Positions 1 through 5,678 of a stretch of DNA of 5,739 nt are shown here, piece after piece. A program made the position numbers and the translations under genes. Numbering within the stretch: position 1 is the first letter of the stretch; the number at the start of each line of letters is the position of its first letter. Location of the stretch: assembly GCA_900550615.1 (NCBI GenBank), contig URSX01000101.1:1-5739 (forward strand), written 5' to 3'. The DNA comes from an uncultured Eubacteriales bacterium. Its GTDB lineage: Bacteria; Bacillota; Clostridia; Oscillospirales; Oscillospiraceae. A model generated the notes under the pieces. The model did no database searches. It saw only the letters and a program-made list of their open reading frames with translations, and had not been told where the DNA came from.

Positions 1-99
1 CCCAATGCGCAGCCGGGGTTCTCCTCTCTCTTCCTATCCTATTCCTACACTTTTGCGCGATACGGCACAGCCTTTCGGTGCATCATGTCCCCGCCGTCA

Positions 100-628
100 T
101 CAATTATGCTTTTCCTCCGCCCAGAGCTTTTCGGCCTCGGGCTTCCAGTAAGCGGCATAGGCCTTGCACTTCCCGCACAGATGCTCGGCACTCTCCGAAG
201 CCTCCAGGTCGGTGGAGTGGGCGCCGCTCTGGGCCACCATCTTCGGCAGCAGCTCGGGTTTTTTCAGCATGGGGCAGGGACGCAGATGGTTGCCGTTGAA
301 GGGCTGCCCCTTGCGGTAGAGCTTGAACAGCGGCTGCTGCAAGCACTCCAAGAAGCTCTTATTCCGGATATTAGCGCTGGAGTAATGGATGAACACGCAG
401 GGCTCCACATCGCCGGCAGCATTGATGTGGCAGTAGATTCTGCCGCCGGCCACGCAGCCTCCTGCAAACTCGCCGTCGTTCTGGAAGTCAATGCAGTACA
501 GTTCCTTGCCGCCGGTAAGCCAGCGCTTTCTGAAAATGTCCCTGACCCCGGCGGCCGTCATTGGCATCCTCGAAGCCCTCCACGCTGATGGACACAAAGA
601 AGTTCCCCACGAGACGCAGCTTTTCATT
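100..628 (-). pseudogene. radical SAM/SPASM protein remnant, N-terminus and an internal segment missing
   Basis: Two reading frames together resemble one radical SAM protein with a C-terminal SPASM-type auxiliary iron-sulfur domain. From about 628 down to 520 one frame reads LRLVGNFFVSISVEGFEDAN, then DGRRGQGHFQKAL, a central stretch of this family. From about 515 down to the TGA at 100-102 another frame gives the C-terminal part: DFQNDGEFAGGCVAGGR, a cysteine in GDVEPCVFIHYS, RPCPML and HLCGKC, whose cysteines fit cluster ligands. About 65-70 residues expected between these blocks are absent (my estimate from family memory), and so is the whole N-terminal part with the CxxxCxxC motif that binds the catalytic cluster. 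The only start codon in the C-terminal frame (625-627) precedes out-of-frame sequence. The product cannot be a working radical SAM enzyme. Family assignment is fairly sure; the exact subfamily and substrate are not known. Confidence 0.75.
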
Positions 629-629
629 A

Positions 630-812
630 TTATGTATCATCCAGCCCCCATCTTCTTGACAAATCCAGCATGGCGAAGCAGAATTTCTCCCGCCGTGCCA
701 ATGTCATCTGTGACGGGTCGCCCTCGCGGATACGCATGGTGCGCCGGATTTCCTTGGGGATCACCACACGGCCCAGGTCGTCGATGCGGCGCACGATTCC
801 GGTTGCTTTCAT
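630..812 (-). pseudogene. AbrB/SpoVT-type transcription factor, N-terminal domain only, fused to unrelated tail
   Basis: The ATG at 812-810 has a good ribosome site (GGAGGAA, complement of 821-827, 8 bases upstream). The first 33 residues are a near-canonical AbrB swapped-hairpin DNA-binding start: MKATGIVRRIDDLGRVVIPK, then EIRRTMRIREGDP. Clostridial relatives normally continue with a strand pattern like LEI..D..GEVILKKY and often a GAF-type sensor domain as in SpoVT. Here, after GDP (about position 714), the frame continues with 27 unrelated residues and stops with TAA at 630-632. The tail lies directly beside the radical SAM remnant, so a deletion seems to have removed the 3' part of this gene and the 5' part of the next. 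The beta-hairpin core needed for dimer formation is incomplete, so DNA binding is doubtful. Start and family are secure; function of the 60-residue product is not. Confidence 0.75.
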
Positions 813-938
813 ATATAAATTTCCTCCAGTCAAAGCAGATTTTTCATTGGTAGTATCTGCTGTGGCGGGCGTTCTATGCACAGACGGTTTTTTCCACATT
901 CGATGCGTGACAGAACTCTGCGCAAAATCAAGCAAACT

Positions 939-959
939 GCCGGCTCAATTAAGTCCGGC
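939..959. promoter_or_regulatory. imperfect palindrome, possible operator
   Basis: GCCGG at 939-943 is mirrored by CCGGC at 955-959 around a central AATT, with partial pairing between the arms. It lies about 130 bases upstream of the AbrB start on the minus strand. The position and symmetry suit a regulator site, but no consensus is recognised and it could be chance. Confidence 0.25.
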
Positions 960-1118
960 GATGCAATTTTTCTCCATCCTTTTATCATACCCCTTTTCAG
1001 TCTCACAAATTTTGCAAGATTTTTTCGTTTCAGCTATAGACTTTTATTGCAGATCACTGTAAAAGGATAAACAGAAAAATATCGCGTGAAATTTCGAAAA
1101 GCCCAAATGTAAGGCAGC

Positions 1119-1147
1119 TTGACAACCGGTTTTGAAAATGGGATATA
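1119..1147 (+). promoter_or_regulatory. candidate promoter for the opine dehydrogenase operon
   Basis: A perfect -35 hexamer TTGACA (1119-1124) is followed after 17 bases by GATATA (1142-1147), a weak -10 match; the better-looking TATACC at 1144-1149 would need a 19-base spacer. A second TTGACA (1153-1158) sits 21 bases before TATGAT (1180-1185), which is too far for a standard sigma-A promoter. A start from either would leave a leader of roughly 90-130 bases before the ATG at 1283. Confidence 0.35.
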
Positions 1148-1282
1148 CCTCATTGACAGACGATAAACAAAATGGCGGTTATGATAAAATTGGCATAAAC
1201 TAACGGAGAAGCTGTAGGACAGTCAAACAGATAAACGGAACGTCATAGAAAGAAAGTACATAGAAGGCGGAGGATTTTGAAT

Positions 1283-1948
1283 ATGGCGGCACATAAGATT
1301 GCGGTTTTGGGCGCGGGCAACGGCGGCCAGGCTCTGGCCGGTCATTTGGCGATGCATGGACATGATGTTAGCCTATATGACATAGACCGAGAAAAAATTC
1401 AGGCGCTGCAAAGCAGAGGTCAGATCACCATCTCCGGCAAGCTGGAGGGTACGGTTGCTGTCAAGCTCATCACGGACTCTTTAGCTGAGGCGATAGCGGA
1501 CAGAGAAATTCTGATCGTAACAACCACCACAGACCAGCATATCTCCTTGGCAAAACAGCTGGCAACGCTGCTGACAGAGCAGCAAACGCTGCTTTTGTGC
1601 CCGGGGCAGACCGGCGGCAGCATTGTGGTTCGTAATACTCTGCTGGCTGCTGGGAAAAACAACCCGGTGGCGGAGACGCAGGACCTGATTTATGCTTGCC
1701 GCGCGCCCAAGCCGGGTGAGGTGACGGTATCGGCCTTGAAATTGAAAATGGCAGTAGCGGTGTTGCCCGATGAAGCCGGGGGAAAGCTTTCTTTACAACC
1801 GCACAGGTATCACCCCTGCGGTAGCGGCGGCTGTAGAGGCGGTGGACCGGGAGCGTGTGGCGGTGGCCGCGGCTTACGGCATCCGGGCCGTGAGTCTGTG
1901 TCAGTGGCTGAGCGACACCTATGGCGTAAAAGGAGACAGCCTCTATGA
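1283..1948 (+). pseudogene. NAD/NADP octopine/nopaline-type dehydrogenase, N-terminal Rossmann part (broken)
   Basis: Opine dehydrogenases reductively couple an amino acid to a 2-oxo acid, or the reverse, using NAD(P)H. The start is ATG 1283, placed 9 bases after GGCGGAGG (1266-1273); the TTG at 1277 is too close to that site. Residues 6-15 read IAVLGAGNGG, the GxGxxG dinucleotide loop, and D33/D35 end the second strand as expected for NAD binding. LCPGQTGGS (106-113) is also typical. Homology runs to about residue 162 (AVAVLP, near 1768). After that the frame reads out-of-frame sequence (a low-complexity glycine/arginine stretch) to a TGA at 1946-1948. The complete family is about 360 residues. 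The C-terminal domain resumes in another frame at about 1776 (next entry), with about 75 residues missing between them. The missing block is where the family carries its conserved Asn/His catalytic segment, so activity is unlikely even with frame correction. Confidence 0.8.
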
Positions 1949-2213
1949 GATGCTTCAGAACAATGCGGCCTATGCAAATATAAAATCAATCCCCTCACTC
2001 CAGAATCGTTTTTTGACGGAGGACACGCCCGGCGGTTTGGTGCCTTTGGAGGCATTCGGACAGCTGGCCGGAGTGGCAACTCCGGTAATGACCAGTGTGA
2101 TCAATCTGGCCAATGAGCTTTTGGGATAGGACTTCAGAGTGGTTGGACGCAACCTGAAGTGTCTTGGCCTGGAAGGTCTGAGTGTCAGTGAGATAAAAGA
2201 AAAATATGTGTAA
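1770..2213 (+). pseudogene. opine dehydrogenase C-terminal domain, with in-frame amber codon
   Basis: This is the other half of the same gene in a different frame. ESFLYNRTGITPAVAAAVEA, DRERVAVAAAYGIRA and NRFLTEDTPGGLVPLEAFGQ are hallmark stretches of the octopine dehydrogenase helical domain. The ATG at 1770 sits at the deletion junction without a ribosome site and is not a real start. The frame meets TAG at 2127-2129 right after NLANELLG. Past it the same frame continues for 27 residues (GRNLKCLGLEGLSVSEIKEK is part of it) to TAA at 2211-2213, and that stretch looks like the normal end of this family. The TAA also lies directly before the next ribosome site (GGAGG, 2217-2221), as expected for tight operon packing. 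I infer that 2211-2213 is the ancestral stop and TAG a nonsense change or base error. Confidence 0.75.
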
Positions 2214-2250
2214 ATGGAGGAAACGGGAATGAAAAAGAGGGCCTATCGAT

Positions 2251-2567
2251 ATGTGTGTGAAAGCATTGAGATGTGATCTGGAGGATACCGTTGCGGTCGT
2301 GTCCCAGTCTGTGAAAGCTGGAACCGCCGTCAACGCCGCCGGGGAAACCTTGGCGGCGTTGGCGGATATCCCCTGGGTCATAAAATCGCGCTGCGGGATA
2401 TGGCAGCAGGTGAACTGGTGTATAAGTATGGCGTACCCATTGGCCGGGCCTCCCAGGCTATTGCCAAAGGTAAATGGGTCCACACGCACAACCTCCAGGA
2501 TATTACAGAGGAGCTGTGTAACCGCTATGCAGAAGAATTTCGGAAGAAAGTAGGGGGGACGGTATGA
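2251..2567 (+). pseudogene. UxaA-family SAF-domain small subunit, frameshifted
   Basis: This is the small partner of a two-subunit UxaA/SuyAB-type lyase (altronate dehydratase and sulfolactate sulfo-lyase relatives). Frame 1 gives KALRCDLEDTVAVVSQSVKA and ETLAALADIP up to about 2372. The frame then shifts: the correct continuation is GHKIALRDMAAGELVYKYGV, then PIGRASQAIAKGKWVHTHN, ending in TGA 2565-2567. Adding one C to the run CCCC at 2370-2373 restores one protein of about 106 residues reading ADIPLGHKIAL, a normal size for the family. Uncorrected, frame 1 stops at TAG 2551-2553. ATG 2251 has only a modest ribosome site (AGAGG, 2236-2240); ATG 2229 behind GGAGG (2217-2221) is better placed but is out of frame and stops after 15 codons. 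The true stop overlaps the next start (ATGA), which implies translational coupling. Assignment is secure; the substrate is not. Confidence 0.8.
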
Positions 2568-3103
2568 GCAGGAGCTTTATGGGCTATGAGCGGGCCGACG
2601 GCAGCGTAGGCATCCGCAACTATATCCTCGTGCTGAGCATGGTCAACTGCGCCAATACCGTGGCCCAGCAGATCGCAGCCAAGACCGGTGCCCATGTCAT
2701 TCCCATCGACTGCGGCCGCGTGGAGGTGGCGGACCATCATCGGCGCACCTGCCTGGCGCTGACCGCGGCGGCCCTGAACCCCAATGTATATGCGACTGTT
2801 TTGGTGGGCCTCGGCTGTGAGCAGACCGACCACAACAAGATTCTGGCAGACATCGCTGCAAGCGGCAAGCCGGTGGGCTACATCGGCATCCAAGAGTGCG
2901 GCGGCCCCCGGAACGCCGTGGCCAAGGGCGTGGAGATGGTGGAGAGCTATCAGGCGCAGGCAGCGGCCTTGCTCTGCAAGGAATTCCCCCTCTCCAAGCT
3001 GGTGCTTGCCATTCAGTGCGGCGGCTCCGACTGGACCACGGCCCTCTCCGTCAACATCACCATCGGTGAAATGACAGACTTGGTGGTAGAAGAGGGCGGC
3101 TGA
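2564..3103 (+). CDS. UxaA-family lyase large subunit, truncated at the C-terminus
   Basis: The large catalytic subunit of altronate dehydratase/SuyB-type enzymes, which remove water or sulfite from sugar acids or hydroxy acids. ATG 2564 follows GGGGGGA (2553-2559) and overlaps the small-subunit stop by four bases. Residues 5-18 (FMGYERADGSVGIR) are the family's usual opening. LVGLGCEQ (about 81-88) and QCGGSD (about 152-157) contain conserved cysteines of the family. Homology continues through EMTDLVVEEGG and then stops at TGA 3101-3103. Full-length relatives are about 390 residues; this has 179, so over half is missing, including the metal/iron-sulfur ligands and substrate residues expected later. 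Flippase sequence starts at the same point in another frame, so this is a deletion or chimeric join and not a natural short form. The reading frame itself is intact, but the product is unlikely to be active. Confidence 0.8.
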   Translation: MSRSFMGYERADGSVGIRNYILVLSMVNCANTVAQQIAAKTGAHVIPIDCGRVEVADHHRRTCLALTAAALNPNVYATVLVGLGCEQTDHNKILADIAASGKPVGYIGIQECGGPRNAVAKGVEMVESYQAQAAALLCKEFPLSKLVLAIQCGGSDWTTALSVNITIGEMTDLVVEEGG

Positions 3104-3693
3104 AGTTTATCCTGCTGGGCGGCATCTTTTGGGGCTTCGTGGCGGTGGGCCTGACCTTTGTAGTTCTGTGGGGCGGCGATGCCAAGTTTGAGGTGGACTA
3201 TGCCGTGACACTGCTGCTGTTTGGGGCCACCCTTTGGGCCAACATTCAGATGCTGGGGTATGAAATTCTCCGTGCTAAGAGTATGCACCGGTTCAGCTCT
3301 CTGGTGTACCTCATCATCGCCTTGGCCAACATCGTCCTCAGCATCCCCCTGTGCATGGAATGGGGCGTCCTTGGCGCAGCCATCGGCACGGCCATCGCCA
3401 CCGGTGCGGGCATGCTCATTATGAACCGCTACTATCGCCGCCGGGTGGGGCTGGACATTCCCCGGTTTTGGCTGCGCATCCGGCACCTGGTTCCGGCTAT
3501 GATCGCTCCGGGCATCGCGGCCATTTTGATTGCTGTGTTTCTGCGGCCCGCCGGCTATGGGCAGATTGCGCTGATCCTGTGCGTGTTTGTACCTCTGTAC
3601 GGTGCCAGCATGTGGCTGTTCGGTCTGGACAGGTTTGAGCGGGATCTGTTCGGCGGCCCGATGAAGAATCTCCTGCGCCGCTTTGGCCGGTGA
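3101..3693 (+). pseudogene. polysaccharide/O-antigen flippase (MATE/MVF-like), C-terminal part only
   Basis: This is the membrane C-terminal part of a lipid-linked oligosaccharide flippase of the kind found in capsule or exopolysaccharide loci. The homologous frame begins at the junction with KFILLGGIFWGFVAVGL and runs to TGA 3691-3693. About six hydrophobic segments are visible, for example LVYLIIALANIVLSIPL and GQIALILCVFVPLYG. RAKSMHRFSSLVY and NRYYRRRVGLDIPRFW are typical cytosolic linkers of the family. Relatives are about 480 residues; only about the last 197 remain. There is no ribosome site or natural start: the GTG at 3139 lies inside a membrane segment. No other surface-polysaccharide gene is present, so it appears stranded from its home locus by the rearrangement at about 3100. 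Confidence 0.75.
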
Positions 3694-3740
3694 GTCCAGC
3701 CGCATAAAGCAGAAAGGCAGCGCTGCAAAATAACGCTTTG

Positions 3741-3779
3741 AAAAAAGACGGGTAAGCTGATTGCTTACTCGTCTTTTTT
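3741..3779. terminator. bidirectional intrinsic terminator
   Basis: GACGGGTAAGC (3747-3757) pairs over all 11 positions (one G-T) with GCTTACTCGTC (3763-3773) around the five-base loop TGATT. Six T follow (3774-3779) and six A precede (3741-3746), so both strands give a stem plus U-tract. It ends the plus-strand flippase remnant about 50 bases after its stop and can also end the minus-strand operon coming from the dehydratase. Confidence 0.9.
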
Positions 3780-3889
3780 CTTCATAATTGCAGTGGGGCG
3801 AAGCAGCTTGTGCAAGGGCCTTTGTGGAGAGAGCAGCTGCGGAGAGCTGCTCAGGAGGATATACAGCAGAACACCCTCTTATACAAATA

Positions 3890-3933
3890 AGTGCTGGGGC
3901 AAAAGGCTCTATTCGGCCTTTCGCCCCAGCGCT
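3890..3933. repeat. long near-perfect inverted repeat (18-bp arm hairpin)
   Basis: The arm AGTGCTGGGGCAAAAGGC (3890-3907) pairs with GCCTTTCGCCCCAGCGCT (3916-3933) at 17 of 18 positions, counting one G-T pair; position 3901 against 3922 mismatches. The loop is TCTATTCG. No T-tract follows on the plus strand; on the minus strand TATTTGTAT follows, a poor U-tract, so terminator activity is doubtful. It may be an RNA-stabilising 3' hairpin of the dehydratase mRNA or part of a dispersed repeat. Confidence 0.65.
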
Positions 3934-4126
3934 CTTGTTGGGCCCACTTTGCAGCAGGCCCTTTCGGGTGCTGTTCGCACATTTGGATCCCGCCGCTTCT
4001 CCTGCTGTAATAGCTGCAAAGAAACAAAGGTAAGGAAGAGAAATCGTATACATGGCGGCCGGAAGCCCCTCTATCATACAGAGGAGTGGACTCAATGTCC
4101 CCGGCGGGAAATGTGCTTCAGACCCA

Positions 4127-5101
4127 TCAGCCCTGTAGGCAAGAGAGCAGGACAGAGCCGTCAATATTGCCGCCGGAGCAGAGCAGAACGGTTTGCTCCG
4201 TTAAGGCGCATTTACCGGAGGTCACAGCAGCCAACGCCAGCGAGGCTGCGCCCTCCAACGTCAGCTTAGCATACAGGCAGGCCAGCTTGATAGCCTTGCG
4301 CAGCTCGTCCTCGCTGACGGTCACGATGTCATCCACATATTCCTCGATATAGGGATAGAGATACGGTTCGCCGGTCTTGCGCACAACCGCGTCGGCAATG
4401 GAGGCGCAGGAGTCCAGCGTCACCAGCTTCCCGGCCGCCCGGGATGCCGCGTAGACGGCGGAGCCCTCCGGCATCACGCCGACGATGCGCACACCGGGCT
4501 TCAGATGCTTCATGGCGTAGGATATGCCGGTGATAAGCCCGCCGCCGCCAATGGGCACCACAATTTGGTCCACATCGGGCAGCTGCTGCAGCAGCTCCAG
4601 GGAGATGGTGCCCTGACCGGCCACCGTATATCGGTCGGATGTGGGATGCACATAGTACATCCGTTTTTCCTCTGCCAGTGCCACCGTGGCGGCGAAGGTC
4701 TCGTCATAGGTGGCGCCGATCTCCAGCAGGTCGGCACCCATAGCACGGATGCTGCTCTTCTTGATTTCAGGCGTAGGCTCCGGCACAACAATGGTAGCGG
4801 GGATGCCCAGGCGCTTGGCAGACAGGGCACAGGCCATGCCGTGGTTGCCAGAGGAGGCGGTGATGATTCGCAGAGAGGCACCCACCTCCTGAGACAGGGC
4901 CATGATTTTATTGGTCGCGCCGCGGATCTTGTAGGCACCGGAGGGCAGCAGGCTCTCCGCCTTCAAATATACAGGCGCCCCCAGCTGCTGGTCCAGCGGC
5001 GCCATGCTCAGCAGCGGAGACGGCGGAAAGGACTGCCTGAGTCGGCGCTCCGCCGCAAAGAAATCAGATATCTGAACAGGGGAAAGATCTTGGCCTAACA
5101 T
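4127..5101 (-). CDS. threonine/serine dehydratase (PLP fold type II), catalytic domain only
   Basis: A pyridoxal-phosphate enzyme that deaminates L-threonine to 2-oxobutyrate and/or L-serine to pyruvate in the cytosol. At 324 residues it is a complete catalytic domain. PSGAYKIRG (53-61) carries the Schiff-base lysine K58, SSGNHG (83-88) is the asparagine loop, GGGG (185-188) binds the cofactor phosphate and SGGN (309-312) contacts the pyridine ring. It ends just after this, with no ACT regulatory domain, so isoleucine feedback is not expected. This fits a catabolic TdcB-like enzyme better than biosynthetic IlvA. Other members of the fold (EutB-like hydroxyectoine dehydratase, serine racemase) cannot be excluded. 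ATG 5101 follows GGGAGGGAG (complement of 5108-5116). An alternative ATG at 5122-5120 overlaps the RidA stop but would sit before the ribosome site. It lies 20 bases after RidA, almost certainly in one operon, and shows no frame damage. Confidence 0.9.
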   Translation of the reverse strand: MLGQDLSPVQISDFFAAERRLRQSFPPSPLLSMAPLDQQLGAPVYLKAESLLPSGAYKIRGATNKIMALSQEVGASLRIITASSGNHGMACALSAKRLGIPATIVVPEPTPEIKKSSIRAMGADLLEIGATYDETFAATVALAEEKRMYYVHPTSDRYTVAGQGTISLELLQQLPDVDQIVVPIGGGGLITGISYAMKHLKPGVRIVGVMPEGSAVYAASRAAGKLVTLDSCASIADAVVRKTGEPYLYPYIEEYVDDIVTVSEDELRKAIKLACLYAKLTLEGAASLALAAVTSGKCALTEQTVLLCSGGNIDGSVLLSCLQG

Positions 5102-5121
5102 AGTGTTGTCTCCCTCCCCCA

Positions 5122-5583
5122 TCAATCCTCGTTGATCTCGAAAATGGACTCGACCTCCACCGTCAGCCCCAGGGGCAGACTATTGGTGCCGATAGCCGAG
5201 CGTGCGTGGCGTCCCTCCTCGCCGAAGGCATCGATAAATACCTGAGAGGCGCCGTTTACCACCTGTGCCTGTCCGGTAAAATCATCGGCCCCGGCCACAA
5301 ACGCCAGGATTTTTACGCACCTCTTAATGCGGTTCAGGTCCCCGAGATACGCCTCCAGCGCTGCCAGGGTGTTGATGGCACACACCCTGGCGGCATACTG
5401 CGCCTGCTCTGCGGACACATCCACGCCCACGCGGCCCGTGAGATGCACGCCCTTATCCATGCTGCCCTGTCCGGATACGAACAGCAGGTTGCCGGCCTGA
5501 TTCACAGGCTTATACAGTCCTGCGGCGGCCAGCTTCTCCGGCAGCTCAATACCTGCCTTTTTCAGGTTTTCATAAACGTCCAT
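5122..5583 (-). CDS. RidA/YjgF/UK114-family enamine/imine deaminase
   Basis: RidA-type proteins hydrolyse the reactive 2-aminoacrylate or 2-aminocrotonate released by PLP dehydratases, giving 2-oxo acids and ammonia and protecting PLP enzymes from damage. The start at 5583 follows AGGAGG at six bases. The 153 residues match the longer RidA branch: LLFVSGQGSMDKGVHLTGRV (33-52), NTLAALEAYLGDLNRIKRCV (71-90) and ARSAIGTNSLPLGLTVEVES (127-146). R128 in RSAIG corresponds to the carboxylate-binding arginine of E. coli RidA (Arg105), so an active deaminase is plausible, although this branch is less well characterised than true RidA. The stop TGA lies 20 bases before the dehydratase start, and the dehydratase ribosome site is in that gap. 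The pairing with a threonine/serine dehydratase is what the proposed role predicts. Confidence 0.9.
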   Translation of the reverse strand: MDVYENLKKAGIELPEKLAAAGLYKPVNQAGNLLFVSGQGSMDKGVHLTGRVGVDVSAEQAQYAARVCAINTLAALEAYLGDLNRIKRCVKILAFVAGADDFTGQAQVVNGASQVFIDAFGEEGRHARSAIGTNSLPLGLTVEVESIFEINED

Positions 5584-5620
5584 AATTAGCCTCCTGATCG
5601 ATAAAATTCTTGCCCGCGCC

Positions 5621-5647
5621 GGCTCCGGGACTGTGCATCCCGGGGCC
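5621..5647. repeat. inverted repeat in the RidA upstream gap
   Basis: GGCTCCGGGA (5621-5630) and TCCCGGGGCC (5638-5647) pair at 9 of 10 positions around a 7-base loop. It sits in the 95-base gap between the upstream gene's stop and RidA. No U-tract follows on the minus strand, so it is more likely an RNA-processing or stability hairpin than a terminator. Confidence 0.5.
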
Positions 5648-5678
5648 GACATGGCAGGCAGCGCTATGGAAAGCAGTT

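Larger units (their letters stand above)
813..1282. other. AT-richer divergent intergenic region, no gene
   Basis: This 470-base stretch separates the minus-strand AbrB start from the plus-strand dehydrogenase start and is clearly richer in A/T than its flanks. Open frames here have no recognisable protein. It should hold the promoters of both directions. Seen directly: TTGACA at 1119-1124 and again at 1153-1158; TATGATAAAA on the plus strand at 1180-1189 and on the minus strand (complement of 980-989); GATAAAC at 1066-1072, 1162-1168 and 1230-1236; and an imperfect palindrome at 939-959. No tRNA or recognisable riboswitch was seen. Confidence 0.6.
3694..4126. other. non-coding interval between convergent genes, hairpin-rich
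   Basis: No protein is supported here. Open frames on both strands have low-complexity, unconserved-looking translations and no ribosome site tied to a start. The interval contains a 10-base palindrome GCAGCGCTGC (3717-3726), the terminator at 3741-3779, a hairpin at 3831-3852 (GAGCAGCT paired with AGCTGCTC), a long hairpin at 3890-3933 and a small one at 4068-4084. On the minus strand it is the 3' region after the dehydratase stop, about 350 bases long, which is long for an untranslated tail. It could be a dispersed intergenic repeat or hold a small RNA; the sequence alone does not show which. Confidence 0.5.

Noticed and set aside
85..588. 167-residue plus-strand open frame
   Set aside because: It is the antisense shadow of the radical SAM remnant; it has no recognisable domain and no ribosome site.
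1277..1279. TTG start for the opine dehydrogenase
   Set aside because: It is only three bases from the ribosome site; ATG 1283 has proper spacing and puts the Rossmann motif at the usual distance from the N-terminus.
2366..2382. Programmed ribosomal frameshift in the SAF subunit
   Set aside because: No typical slippery heptamer and no evident downstream pseudoknot; a missing C in a C run explains it, and neighbouring genes are also damaged.
1995..2489. 164-residue minus-strand open frame
   Set aside because: It covers the end of the opine dehydrogenase and the SAF subunit antisense, both of which have clear homology on the plus strand.
3013..4164. 383-residue minus-strand open frame, the longest in the window
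   Set aside because: It runs antisense through the flippase, through the intrinsic terminator and through the non-coding interval; composition is low-complexity and no family is recognised.
3788..4269. Two overlapping plus-strand open frames after the terminator
   Set aside because: Translations have no recognisable domain and no convincing ribosome site, overlap hairpins, and the longer one runs antisense into the dehydratase.
4505..5098. 197-residue plus-strand open frame
   Set aside because: Antisense shadow of the intact dehydratase, made open by the G/C-rich third positions of that gene.
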